Source: Acidobacteriota bacterium (lineage in GTDB: Bacteria > Acidobacteriota > Terriglobia > Terriglobales > Acidobacteriaceae). From it: a DNA stretch of 59,373 nucleotides. The position numbers and the translations under genes were made by a program. Shown piece after piece: positions 26,139-34,400 of the stretch (position 1 is its first letter; each line of letters starts with the position of its first letter). The notes beneath the pieces are model-generated. The model did no database searches and had not been told where the DNA came from. It worked only from the letters and a program-made list of their open reading frames with translations. The DNA lies in contig QIAN01000027.1 of NCBI GenBank assembly GCA_003225005.1, positions 1 to 59,373 of the forward strand, given 5' to 3'.

Positions 26139-27392
26139 TTAGCGGGCGGGGGTTGATTCAGTGACCAATCCCCGGTCAAACCCCGCCGCTCTTCCACAGC
26201 AAGGCCCAGGCGGAATAGGAGCACCGTGAGGACAAGTGCGGGGATGGCCGAGGAAGGTGCATATCTTATCCGTGGCTTCGGGCGAGAGGATGTGCTCGAA
26301 TTTGCAGGCCTGCTGCTCAATTTCTGACTCGCTATCCATGGCGAGGCTGTCGGTGAAGAGCCGTTCCGCGAGACGGTGGCGGCGAATAATGCTTCCCGCG
26401 CGCTCCCGGCCTCGCGGCGTGAGTTCGACAATCAGAGTTCCGTCTCCCACAGACGTGGACACGGGTTTGAGCGCTTCGTGACACGGATTCACAAAAGGCT
26501 TATGGCCATGGGGCTGAGGAGGATGGGGCATCGACCGAACGAATCCCATCTCGATCATCTTCTCAATTGCCCAACTGACGGGCAGCGCACCGTGGACCTC
26601 CATACGCTCGACCTCGGCAATCTCGCCATGCTCGGCCAGCACCCAGAGCTCTTCCAGCACTTCATCAAGTTGCTCCTCATCGGCCATGGAGAAGACTTCG
26701 TGCGCGATCTTGCCATGATGTAGTTCGATGCGGCGATCCGCCAGGCGCGCCACTACCGGGTCATGCGTAACCATCACGATGGTGCGCCCTTGCTGGTGGA
26801 ATTCGCGCAGCAGGCGCAACACGATTTCTTCATTTTGTGCGTCCAGATTGCCGGTGGGCTCGTCAGCGAGCACGATCTTGGGATCATTGATGAGCGCTCG
26901 GGCAATGCAGACTCGTTGCTGCTCACCTCCGGACAACTGTGACGGAAGATGATGTTCGCGATCGCCCAGGCCCATCCGCCGAAGAGCCTCGCTGGCTTCC
27001 TTCTCGTCCGTCATGCTGTGGAAATACTGCGCCAGCATCACATTCTCTACCGCGGTTAAGAAGGGAATGAGATGGAACTGCTGAAAGATGAAGCCAATTT
27101 TTTCCGCGCGCACCCGATCGAGTTCGTGGGAAGAAATGCCCGCAACGTTTTGCCCGTCGAGCCAGACTTCTCCTGCACTCGGTCGGTCCAGGCAGCCAAT
27201 CAGGTTCACCAGCGTTGATTTGCCCGATCCCGACGGGCCCATGATCGACAACCATTCGCCGGGCACTACGCGAAGAGAAATATCATCCAGAGCGCGAATC
27301 ACACCGCTGCTGCTAGTGGCATTGCCATTCCCGCTTCCGATCTCGGCAGCCTTAGCGGGGTAGAGCTTGGTGACGTTCTTGATCTGAATCAT
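26139..27392 (-). CDS. ABC transporter ATPase fused to a DtxR-type metal-dependent repressor domain
   Basis: A 417-residue fusion. Residues 1-235 are a LolD/MacB-type ATPase: Walker A GPSGSGKST (52-60), LSGGEQQR (153-160), Walker B IVLADEPTG (173-181) and His210. Residues ~240-400 resemble DtxR/IdeR: a winged-helix segment (LDEVLEELWVLAEHGE, WAIEKMIEMGFV), the wing VELTPRGRERA, and the metal/dimer domain with H339 and E343 in RRHRLAERL and C363, E366 and H367 in ACKFEHILSPE, equivalent to DtxR H79, E83, C102, E105 and H106. A His/Cys-rich insert lies at 289-305, and the tail has CPHGAPIPPGPCC. GGGGAG precedes the ATG. It is last in the FTR1 operon. Iron sensing by the ATPase is inferred. Confidence 0.88.
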   Translation of the reverse strand: MIQIKNVTKLYPAKAAEIGSGNGNATSSSGVIRALDDISLRVVPGEWLSIMGPSGSGKSTLVNLIGCLDRPSAGEVWLDGQNVAGISSHELDRVRAEKIGFIFQQFHLIPFLTAVENVMLAQYFHSMTDEKEASEALRRMGLGDREHHLPSQLSGGEQQRVCIARALINDPKIVLADEPTGNLDAQNEEIVLRLLREFHQQGRTIVMVTHDPVVARLADRRIELHHGKIAHEVFSMADEEQLDEVLEELWVLAEHGEIAEVERMEVHGALPVSWAIEKMIEMGFVRSMPHPPQPHGHKPFVNPCHEALKPVSTSVGDGTLIVELTPRGRERAGSIIRRHRLAERLFTDSLAMDSESEIEQQACKFEHILSPEATDKICTFLGHPRTCPHGAPIPPGPCCGRAAGFDRGLVTESTPAR

Positions 27393-27393
27393 C

Positions 27394-28551
27394 TCACTCT
27401 CCCCTTAAGATGGCTGCTGGCTGTATCCGCCGCAAAGACGAGATGGGCACGATGGCCGACAGCAAAGTCACTACTATGCTACCAGCCATGACCATGGGCA
27501 GAATACTGAAACGTGGCGTCACCGCAGCGTGAAAGTTAACCCGGCCAATCCAGGCAGCAATGCCGATGCCGGCCGCAAAACCAATCACCGCACCCCCAGC
27601 GCCCACGACCGCGGCTTCGGCAGCGAAAAACCCATGGAGCAGGCGCGCGGACGCGCCCAACGCTTTCATAATGGCGAAGTCGCGTCGGCGGTCGAACACC
27701 CAACCCATCAGCGTGGAAAGAACGCAAAGGGCAGCGGTCAAAATGATGAGCGCAGTCGCCGCCAGCAGGGTGGAGCGAGTCTTTCCCAGCACCCGAGCCT
27801 CTCCTTCAACAATTTGTCGCACCGGCCGCACTTCGGCTACTGGCAGCGACTGAGAAAGTTCGCTCATGATGCCCGCAATTTCCTGCGGCGAGCCATAAGC
27901 GGCAACCTCGATTGTGGACAGCTGTACTCCGGTCCAGGCCACCAAGTCAGAGAGGGAAATAAAAATGCGGCTATCTTCGGCCGCGCCGGTTCGTACAGTT
28001 CCGGCAGGCGCCAAATGGATTGATCGGCCTCGAAAGGTTAGGTCGAAAGATTGGCCCTGGGGGGCGATCTCGGGCGTGGCACGAATGCCGATCAGGGCTT
28101 GCCCTGGCCTGGAAGGCCAGGCGCTCACCGACCACCAGCGATCCAGCTGGCGGACACGATCGAAATCGACACCTGCAACTACCAGCGGCTGGCCGTCGTT
28201 CCTGCGGCCCACGATCAGAGCAAACGGAGATGCCAAGCCACGACCGCGGAGCACCGACTCCACTTGCGTAACAGCGCTGGTGGGAAGGGAAGCGCCGTCT
28301 TTTCCAACAACCATAATGTTGGCCCCGTAGTTGCGGAACTCGCGGCCCAACTTCACCTGCACGTCCTGGTACAGATTTAACATCGCGGTGGCCACCGCGG
28401 CAGCGACAATCATGGCCCATAGCGCCGCCAGAGCCCGTCCTCGTCGCAGCCAGGCCGCCCGCACCAGCATGCGCAAAAACATGGACGTGGGCGCTGCGTT
28501 TCGGCGGCTGGCTGCGACATCTTGCGCAGAACGGAAAGGCGCGCCGGTCAT
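27394..28551 (-). CDS. FtsX/MacB-type ABC transporter permease
   Basis: A 385-residue inner-membrane permease. It has an N-terminal helix (~36-58), a large periplasmic MacB-like domain (~60-255) and three C-terminal helices (~262-285, 310-335, 350-375; for example ALIILTAALCVLSTLMGWV), the four-helix FtsX plan. Its stop lies two bases from the ATPase start and its start overlaps the preceding permease by four bases, so all three are translationally coupled. In Campylobacter a comparable pair of permeases and an ATPase accompany FTR1 and P19 in iron uptake. This is the context used to link it to iron; the sequence alone only says ABC permease. Confidence 0.85.
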   Translation of the reverse strand: MTGAPFRSAQDVAASRRNAAPTSMFLRMLVRAAWLRRGRALAALWAMIVAAAVATAMLNLYQDVQVKLGREFRNYGANIMVVGKDGASLPTSAVTQVESVLRGRGLASPFALIVGRRNDGQPLVVAGVDFDRVRQLDRWWSVSAWPSRPGQALIGIRATPEIAPQGQSFDLTFRGRSIHLAPAGTVRTGAAEDSRIFISLSDLVAWTGVQLSTIEVAAYGSPQEIAGIMSELSQSLPVAEVRPVRQIVEGEARVLGKTRSTLLAATALIILTAALCVLSTLMGWVFDRRRDFAIMKALGASARLLHGFFAAEAAVVGAGGAVIGFAAGIGIAAWIGRVNFHAAVTPRFSILPMVMAGSIVVTLLSAIVPISSLRRIQPAAILRGE

Positions 28552-29819
28552 AGTTCACCTCGCAGTGCAAACACCGGATCCATATCGACAGCGCGGCGTA
28601 TGGCCGCAGCACTTCCAGCGAAGGTCACGATCACCGCGATCATGACAATCACCGGCAGGAGCACAGGTTGAACTGTGATCTGCGAATCAAAGATTGAGCG
28701 GCCAATCTGATGTGCCAGCGCTCCCCCCGCGGCAAATCCAACAAGGCCACCAACGATCGCGAGCAGACTGGCCTCCGCGAAGAAGATGGACGCGACCGCG
28801 GCTCGCCCAGCGCCCAAGGACTTCATCAAACCCACTTCCGCACGCCGCTCAAACATGGTGGTGGCCATGGCCGCGGAAACCGCAAGCGCCGAAGCCAACA
28901 GCGCCGCCAATGTGATCAGAAAGATGAGCCCTTCAATGCGGGTGAGAATGGCACCTTCGTTCTGCGCCACCTGCCGAATCTGTTCCGCATGGGAGTGCGG
29001 AATCGCTTCCTGCAATTGGTAAGCAATCGATTGGGGATAGGGCGAACAATACCAGCGGTCATACATCGCCCCCGAAAGGCTCTTGGGATCGCGACGGGCG
29101 AAAGCATCCTCAGGTTTGGTGAGGGCACTGACGTAGATACGCCGAACGGCGCCGGGTTTCCCAACAATATCCTGCGCCAGAGCTAAGGGTGCTACCACTT
29201 GATCGTCTTCGCTCGTACCCGTCGAAAGAATTCCCGTCACCCGAACAGGGCGCCTGGCCAGGGTGAGGTCGGAGCCTCGACGGATCCCCAGCTTGGCGGC
29301 CAACCGCTCGCCCAGGAGAACCTCGCGCGACCGTTCACCCTCATCCGGCCAGGATCCTGAAACTCGCCACCAGGGATGCGTCGTCCGCACCCCGGCGGTA
29401 AAAGATTGCTTTCCGAAGGAAAGCTGTTTTCGAAAGTACGTTCCCAGCACCGTAACATCCTGGGTTTGTCCACCGCTTTCGACAGTCGCATTTACCGACA
29501 GCACGGGAGAGATGCCGGTGATGTTGTTGTGCCAGAAGATGCCTTTAATCTTGGGCAGATCGGCTTCGTCGAGGAACCCACCCTCGCTCGAAGGCTTGAG
29601 GTTGATGCCACCCATTTCCACGTCGAGCGAGTCGTCCTCGGGAGTGACCAGAAGGTTGGCGCCAAAGGTGCGCAATTCGCGGTTGATCTTGTCGCCAATG
29701 TCGGTGGCGACGGCAATCATCGCCGTAGCCACAGTCACGCCCAGCGTAATGGCCGCGCCGGCCAGAAGTTTGCGGCGCTTCTGGCGGCGGAACGATTCAT
29801 ACACCAGTCGCACGAACAT
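28548..29819 (-). CDS. FtsX/MacB-type ABC transporter permease
   Basis: A 423-residue second permease with the same plan: an N-terminal helix (~18-40, ITLGVTVATAMIAVATDI), a periplasmic domain to about residue 300, then three helices (~300-322, 350-378, 385-408). It starts two bases after the FTR1 gene's stop and overlaps the next permease (ATGA), so it belongs to the same operon. The two permeases differ in sequence and probably form a heterodimer with two copies of the ATPase-DtxR protein. No cargo-binding P19-like gene is present in the window. Confidence 0.85.
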   Translation of the reverse strand: MFVRLVYESFRRQKRRKLLAGAAITLGVTVATAMIAVATDIGDKINRELRTFGANLLVTPEDDSLDVEMGGINLKPSSEGGFLDEADLPKIKGIFWHNNITGISPVLSVNATVESGGQTQDVTVLGTYFRKQLSFGKQSFTAGVRTTHPWWRVSGSWPDEGERSREVLLGERLAAKLGIRRGSDLTLARRPVRVTGILSTGTSEDDQVVAPLALAQDIVGKPGAVRRIYVSALTKPEDAFARRDPKSLSGAMYDRWYCSPYPQSIAYQLQEAIPHSHAEQIRQVAQNEGAILTRIEGLIFLITLAALLASALAVSAAMATTMFERRAEVGLMKSLGAGRAAVASIFFAEASLLAIVGGLVGFAAGGALAHQIGRSIFDSQITVQPVLLPVIVMIAVIVTFAGSAAAIRRAVDMDPVFALRGEL

Positions 29820-29821
29820 CG

Positions 29822-31072
29822 CTAGTTCTGCGCGAACTTGCGACCGCCGGCCGCAACGTCCGCCTCCTGAACGATCACCGCATCGGCAGTCTGAGAGGCC
29901 TTAAGCGGAATAGGATTACAGCCGCCGCCGTTGCCGATTGACTGGGGGCTAATCGGAGCAGCGCAATTCTTGCAAACCACTCCGTTCGGCCCCTTGTAGA
30001 AGCCGACGGCTCCACAAATCTCACAGGCGTCAAAGACCGTCGCGATTTTTCCATCGGGCTTCTGATAAAGCCAGAAGCGTATGTCGACGCCGTTCTCCTG
30101 GGCCTGAAAGCGATGCAGATCACCGTCTGAAACCTGCGCCAGCGGAATTCTCACCTCGCCGTTAACGAACACGACCGGAGTGGCCGGGGAAAGCGCGCTC
30201 ACGCTCTTGGTGTAAATAAATTCCGCCGTGACCAGGGCGATGAAGACGAAGCAGAAGACATAAACCGATGCCATCCAGAGACGCTCGCGGCGAGCCGTCC
30301 AGGCGCTCTTGCGGTATTGAGCGGGAGAGCTCGCTTCGGGCAAAGGCTGGCGGCGCTGCGCATCGAACAACACCATGAGGCCGGCCAGGGCGAAGATGGT
30401 CACGAAGAAAAACAGCTGGTTGCGCACGATGGGACCCATGATCGCCATCTCCCGTTTCGAGGACGGGAGTACTCCGCTTTCCGAAAGTTCGTGCAGCCCG
30501 GTGAGAAGAAGTTGAGCGGCAACCAGAAACAGAATCGCGGTCGTGACCCGGAAGAACTTTTGCAGATTGATGCGCACGCTGCCCTTGACGAACATCACAC
30601 CGAAGGCGATGGCGGCAATGATGCCAAAAAGTGTGCCCAGGAAACTCATCAGTTCGGTGCTGTTCAAAGAAACCGCGGAAAGGACTAACACAGTTTCGGC
30701 GCCTTCGCGCAAGACCATCAGAAACACAAAAATGAACAGCCCAAACCACGCATTCTTGCCCGCCAGCGTCCCCACCTTGCCTTCGATTTCTCCCTTTAGC
30801 TTGCGGCCGGTCCTCATCATGAAAACCACCATGGTGACGACGAAGAAGGCGGCTGCCAGCATGATCCAGCCTTCAAAAACATCTTCATTCCAATGCGTGC
30901 GGGAGATCACGACAGCCACGGCAATGCTGCCCAGAAAAGCTCCACCCAGAGCCGCGTAAACCGCCTTGCGCAGGTCGTTGCGGCCGATCTTGGCCAAATA
31001 GACCAGGGTGATGCCGACGATGAGGGCCGCCTCAACGCCCTCCCGCAGGGTAATGATGAAGGCCTCGAGCAT
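29822..31072 (-). CDS. FTR1/EfeU-type iron permease fused to a DUF2318 domain
   Basis: A 416-residue inner-membrane protein. The first ~280 residues form a seven-helix FTR1 permease with both iron-binding signatures, REGVE at 10-14 and REGAE at 122-127. An eighth helix is followed by a periplasmic DUF2318-type domain (~300-400) with paired cysteines CEICGA and VCKNCAAP and the tail GNGGGCNPIPL, thought to bind a metal or Fe-S cluster. The same parts are separate genes in the Campylobacter P19 system. It is the first gene of the operon. A Fur-like palindrome and matching -35/-10 boxes lie just upstream. Confidence 0.92.
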   Translation of the reverse strand: MLEAFIITLREGVEAALIVGITLVYLAKIGRNDLRKAVYAALGGAFLGSIAVAVVISRTHWNEDVFEGWIMLAAAFFVVTMVVFMMRTGRKLKGEIEGKVGTLAGKNAWFGLFIFVFLMVLREGAETVLVLSAVSLNSTELMSFLGTLFGIIAAIAFGVMFVKGSVRINLQKFFRVTTAILFLVAAQLLLTGLHELSESGVLPSSKREMAIMGPIVRNQLFFFVTIFALAGLMVLFDAQRRQPLPEASSPAQYRKSAWTARRERLWMASVYVFCFVFIALVTAEFIYTKSVSALSPATPVVFVNGEVRIPLAQVSDGDLHRFQAQENGVDIRFWLYQKPDGKIATVFDACEICGAVGFYKGPNGVVCKNCAAPISPQSIGNGGGCNPIPLKASQTADAVIVQEADVAAGGRKFAQN

Positions 31073-31089
31073 CTTAGAAAGGCATCTCT

Positions 31090-31118
31090 ATCATTTTGAA
31101 AATGAATTTCAATTTCAA
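31090..31118 (-). promoter_or_regulatory. Predicted promoter and Fur-like operator of the iron operon
   Basis: On the minus strand a -35-like TTGAAA (31118-31113) and a -10-like AATGAT (31095-31090) are 17 bases apart. The spacer contains TGAAATTCATTTTCA (31111-31097). On the plus strand this is TGAAAATGAATTTCA, which differs at one position from the TGAWAATKATTWTCA Fur-box form. Binding by a Fur protein there would block the promoter when iron is plentiful. The -10 match is modest. Confidence 0.6.
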
Positions 31119-31227
31119 CTTCAAGGATAAGCTGCTGGCGGCTTGGGCGTCAACGCGGCAAGCAGTGAAAGGCACGAATCTGGGGTTCTGCCGCGACTTG
31201 AGCGCATTCCTGTGGTTGAGGAGAAAC

Positions 31228-31914
31228 CTAGAGCCGCTTAAGAAATTGCTCCGCCGCCACAAACTCGGGAAAAAGCCTTTCTTCCACCTGAAACTCGGCC
31301 GAATGCACGCATCTTCGGCTGCCGCGAAGTTTGATGGGATGCTTGAGGTGCAACATCTCGTGATAGACGATGTACTCCACCGCGTAGCAGGGAACCGAGG
31401 GGTGGTCGAACACCCGGCTGATCACGATGGCATTGTGTGCGGGGTCGTAATGCCCAAGTATGCGGCGAGTGCGGCCCCGACTCCAGCTCATGCGCGGACG
31501 CGCCAGCAGTCCGTGAAAAAACCTCGAGTTCAAGTCTTCGAACACCACCTCAAGATCATAAAAATGTCCTTTCGAGCCGTGGAGGCGCTTGCGGCCGCGC
31601 ATCTGCCTCACCAGGTGCGCCTTGCGGACGATTTCACGGCTGCCGACATATTTGCGATAACGAGCCGCCTGGCCGCGATCGATGGGCTTCCGGTAGATCT
31701 TCGCGAGCAGAATGTGAGCGATGGCGCGAAGAACGCTTGCGGGAGCGCCTTCGAGCAAATCCGAGAGCCGCACCAGAAGCCTACCCTCGCGCATGCGGAT
31801 GGTGTTGTTGACGTTCGCGAAGGCGAAGAACTCAATCTTCAGCTCGGGCGGGGAAGATCCAGGCCGCAGTTCCCGGTATGCTTCGTGAAAAAGTTCAGGC
31901 AAGCCGTCTCGCAC
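31228..31914 (-). CDS. SprT-like zinc metallopeptidase-domain protein
   Basis: A 228-residue cytoplasmic protein with a SprT/YgjP-type zinc site: VEYIVYHEMLHLKHP carries HExxH-like ligands, and a third ligand probably lies in CVHSAEFQVEE. An arginine-rich middle (RQMRGRKRLHGSKGHFYDL) could bind nucleic acid. No signal peptide is seen. Close relatives are recalled from Acidobacteriota without an assigned role. It lies between the iron operon and the small secreted-protein genes, with 155 bases before the FTR1 gene. Confidence 0.75.
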   Translation of the reverse strand: MRDGLPELFHEAYRELRPGSSPPELKIEFFAFANVNNTIRMREGRLLVRLSDLLEGAPASVLRAIAHILLAKIYRKPIDRGQAARYRKYVGSREIVRKAHLVRQMRGRKRLHGSKGHFYDLEVVFEDLNSRFFHGLLARPRMSWSRGRTRRILGHYDPAHNAIVISRVFDHPSVPCYAVEYIVYHEMLHLKHPIKLRGSRRCVHSAEFQVEERLFPEFVAAEQFLKRL

Positions 31915-31959
31915 GCTGAGGGTAGATTAGCATGAAGACATTTCGCGCTCCGCACGCAA

Positions 31960-32493
31960 TTATTTCTTCTTGTGTTTGGCGGCTTCTTCCATGTCGGCCA
32001 GCAATTGGCGGTGCTCCTCCGCGGAACTGTCTAGAGTATCAATCGCGTTGCTGAGAGTGAACTCATAGGTCTTGACCTCTTCCGCCGGAATGTCCGCGGC
32101 ATCCTTCAACGCTCGTAACTTAGCCTGGAATTCGGTGTCCGCTTCGATGATCAGCTTGAGCGGCTTTCGGATGTCGTCTTTGCGATTGAGGTAAGTATCC
32201 ACGTTGTCGTTGAGCTCGTCATAAATCAGAAGAAAATCGTCCAGTTTGTCGTGCGTCTGCGCCGCCCGATCTTTAGTCTTGGGATCATTCCGCATTTGCT
32301 CCAGCGCGACCAGGCGAGCGCGGGCAAACTTCATGTAGAGCCCGAGACGCTGCTGCGGCTCCCAACTGGCGTCGCGGACTTGATCAATCTCCGCCTGAGT
32401 GAGTGGATCACGTCGACGCTCCCCCGCCGCCATAGCAGCGATCATGAGCAGCAAAGACCAGCCCACCAACCTGCGTAATGGGCGCGCCGTCAT
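31960..32493 (-). CDS. Secreted helical protein of unknown function
   Basis: A 177-residue protein. An N-terminal hydrophobic signal (LVGWSLLLMIAAMAAG) is followed by a charged, mostly helical body (for example THDKLDDFLLIYDELNDNV) and a lysine-rich end. Its start overlaps the stop of the upstream gene by four bases, so the two are co-translated. I do not recognise a family. The pair, together with the TPR gene, looks like a small envelope-associated cluster. Confidence 0.65.
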   Translation of the reverse strand: MTARPLRRLVGWSLLLMIAAMAAGERRRDPLTQAEIDQVRDASWEPQQRLGLYMKFARARLVALEQMRNDPKTKDRAAQTHDKLDDFLLIYDELNDNVDTYLNRKDDIRKPLKLIIEADTEFQAKLRALKDAADIPAEEVKTYEFTLSNAIDTLDSSAEEHRQLLADMEEAAKHKKK

Positions 32494-32951
32494 TTGCGGT
32501 CCTTGGGAAACATAGCCGCGAGCAGGTCATCTCGCACCCGTTGCAGCCGGTCGATGGCGGCCTCGACGGGCACCTGTTCTTCATGATTCACTGCGCGCTT
32601 GATATCGAAGAGCTTCCGCACCATTTTGCGTACTGCGATCTCGGTCTGCTTTTGACGTTTATGGAACTGAATGGAGGAATCACGCGCCTGCTCGGCGAAG
32701 GAAGCGACATCATCCAACGCGGTCCTGGCTTTCTCGTTCTCGTCCGCCGAGTAGAACTTGTCCGCCGCTTCCAGCTGCCGTTCCGCAATCTGGATGCACA
32801 GCTGGATTCGATCCCCGGTACGAGCCGAGGCTAACTGCGCTTTCAATTCTTCAACGGTTGCTGGTTGGGTGGAGGCGCTTGCAGAGAAAACAGAGAGGAC
32901 AAATATGGCGACGCCGGCGCCCAGAAACGCGGGATTTACTTTTCCTAACAT
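32490..32951 (-). CDS. Secreted helical protein of unknown function
   Basis: A 153-residue protein with a clear signal peptide (AGVAIFVLSVFSASAS) and a helical body rich in Glu, Lys and Gln (CIQIAERQLEAADKFYSADE). No cysteine pairs or catalytic motifs are seen. It overlaps the following gene by ATGA and lies 21 bases after the TPR gene. The body could contain two TPR-like helical hairpins, but the match is too weak to claim. Confidence 0.65.
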   Translation of the reverse strand: MLGKVNPAFLGAGVAIFVLSVFSASASTQPATVEELKAQLASARTGDRIQLCIQIAERQLEAADKFYSADENEKARTALDDVASFAEQARDSSIQFHKRQKQTEIAVRKMVRKLFDIKRAVNHEEQVPVEAAIDRLQRVRDDLLAAMFPKDRK

Positions 32952-32972
32952 TCCTTTACTTCTTCCACGGAG

Positions 32973-34400
32973 TTACTTCCTGGGCTCGATGGCGATGAGG
33001 CGATGCCGCGCCTGCCATTCCTGATCAGGATACTTCCCATTGGCGCTGTTTAGGAAGAGATGATAATTTGCGGCAGCCGGTTTGTATTCGCGAAGGTGGT
33101 CGTAGGCCGAGGCCCGCAGAAAATACGTGACCGCTATTTCCGGAAGAAATTTAGCCCGCGCGTCCAGTGCTTTGATGGTGAGCGGGTAGTTCTTATTCTC
33201 ATTGGCAGTAAAGGCGAGGTCGCCATAAGCTTCGCCGAAGTCCGGTTTGAGTTTCACCGCCGTGAAAAATTCGTTCTGGGCCTCGGGAAACTTCTTCTGC
33301 CGCATCAAAGCCTGTCCCAGCCCGCGGTGAAGTTCGGCATCGCTCGGAGATGCGGCAATCAGGGCACGATGGGCGGACTCAGCCAGATTGTTTTTTCCGG
33401 CGGCTGTATACAAATCGGCCAGTTCTCGCTGTGCCGAGACATCTTGTGGCGACAGCTTTGCCCCCGCTTGCAGTTCCGGGATCGCTTCCTCGTTCTTGCC
33501 CTCCGCCGCCAACACGCGTCCCAGTTGGATGTGTCCAGCACCCTGGTCCGGGCGTAGGGCCACCAGCTTACGCAGAAATTCTTCCGCTTCGCGAAAGCGG
33601 CGTCCGCGCATGTAAATATTGGCCAGGCCAGTAAGTGCGTCTGACGCCTTGGGATCGAGAGCAAGGGCCTGTTTGTACTCCTGCTCGGCATCTGCCAATT
33701 GGTTTTCGTTCTCCAGCAGAAGGCCGGCAGAGAGGTGAGGTTCGGCATCTTTAGGCTGCACAGTGGCAGCTTGCCTATAGGCAGCAAGGGCTTCTTCCGG
33801 CTTAGACTTTTCCATCGCGTGGGCCAGCGAGAGCCAGGCGCGAGACTGGCCTTCGGCGGCTTGGCTGCTCGGCTTGAGCTTGGTTGCGGCGCGCAAGAAT
33901 CGCTCGGCGTCGGGCTGATTGGTCTTGGCAAGTTGCAGCCCCAAATTCAGGTTCGATTCGAAGACGTCGGGCTTCGTAGCCACGGACTTGCGATAGGCGG
34001 CGATGGAATCGTCAAGTTTTCCCAGCGCGTTCTCCACGAACCCGAGGTCGAACCAGGCAACGTAATTCGCAGGGTCATGATCCAGCACTTTGTGCAACAA
34101 CGGTTCAGCGGAAGAGTAGTCCTGTTTCTGAATTGCATCTTCCGCCTGGGTCAGTTCCTGAGACGCAGAACTCTCGACGGGAACCTTGATGTGCCGGATG
34201 GTTCGCGATGAGTAAGGCCCGGTCCGCTCATGAACGGTTTGCGCAGAGGGGGACCCGGACTGGTCAGACGACTGCGAAGATTGGTTCGTACTCTGCGCCA
34301 AGGCAGAATGGCACCCGTCAAAAGCCAGGACCAGCACTGCCGGAGCCAGCAGGCGATGAACAGCGAATCTAGCGGCGGCCATTGGAACGCGAAGCTCCAT
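32973..34400 (-). CDS. Secreted tetratricopeptide-repeat protein
   Basis: A 475-residue protein with a signal peptide (~10-36, ending HSALAQ), a Ser/Gln-rich linker, and then about nine to ten tandem TPR units from ~80 to 450, seen in repeats such as ALDPKASDALTGLANIYMRG and LSPQDVSAQRELADLYTAAG. TPR arrays mediate protein-protein contacts. The start lies inside the end of uvrA (32-base overlap; 14 bases if the ATG at 34382 is used), so expression may depend on uvrA transcription. The two small secreted-protein genes follow closely. Confidence 0.85.
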   Translation of the reverse strand: MELRVPMAAARFAVHRLLAPAVLVLAFDGCHSALAQSTNQSSQSSDQSGSPSAQTVHERTGPYSSRTIRHIKVPVESSASQELTQAEDAIQKQDYSSAEPLLHKVLDHDPANYVAWFDLGFVENALGKLDDSIAAYRKSVATKPDVFESNLNLGLQLAKTNQPDAERFLRAATKLKPSSQAAEGQSRAWLSLAHAMEKSKPEEALAAYRQAATVQPKDAEPHLSAGLLLENENQLADAEQEYKQALALDPKASDALTGLANIYMRGRRFREAEEFLRKLVALRPDQGAGHIQLGRVLAAEGKNEEAIPELQAGAKLSPQDVSAQRELADLYTAAGKNNLAESAHRALIAASPSDAELHRGLGQALMRQKKFPEAQNEFFTAVKLKPDFGEAYGDLAFTANENKNYPLTIKALDARAKFLPEIAVTYFLRASAYDHLREYKPAAANYHLFLNSANGKYPDQEWQARHRLIAIEPRK

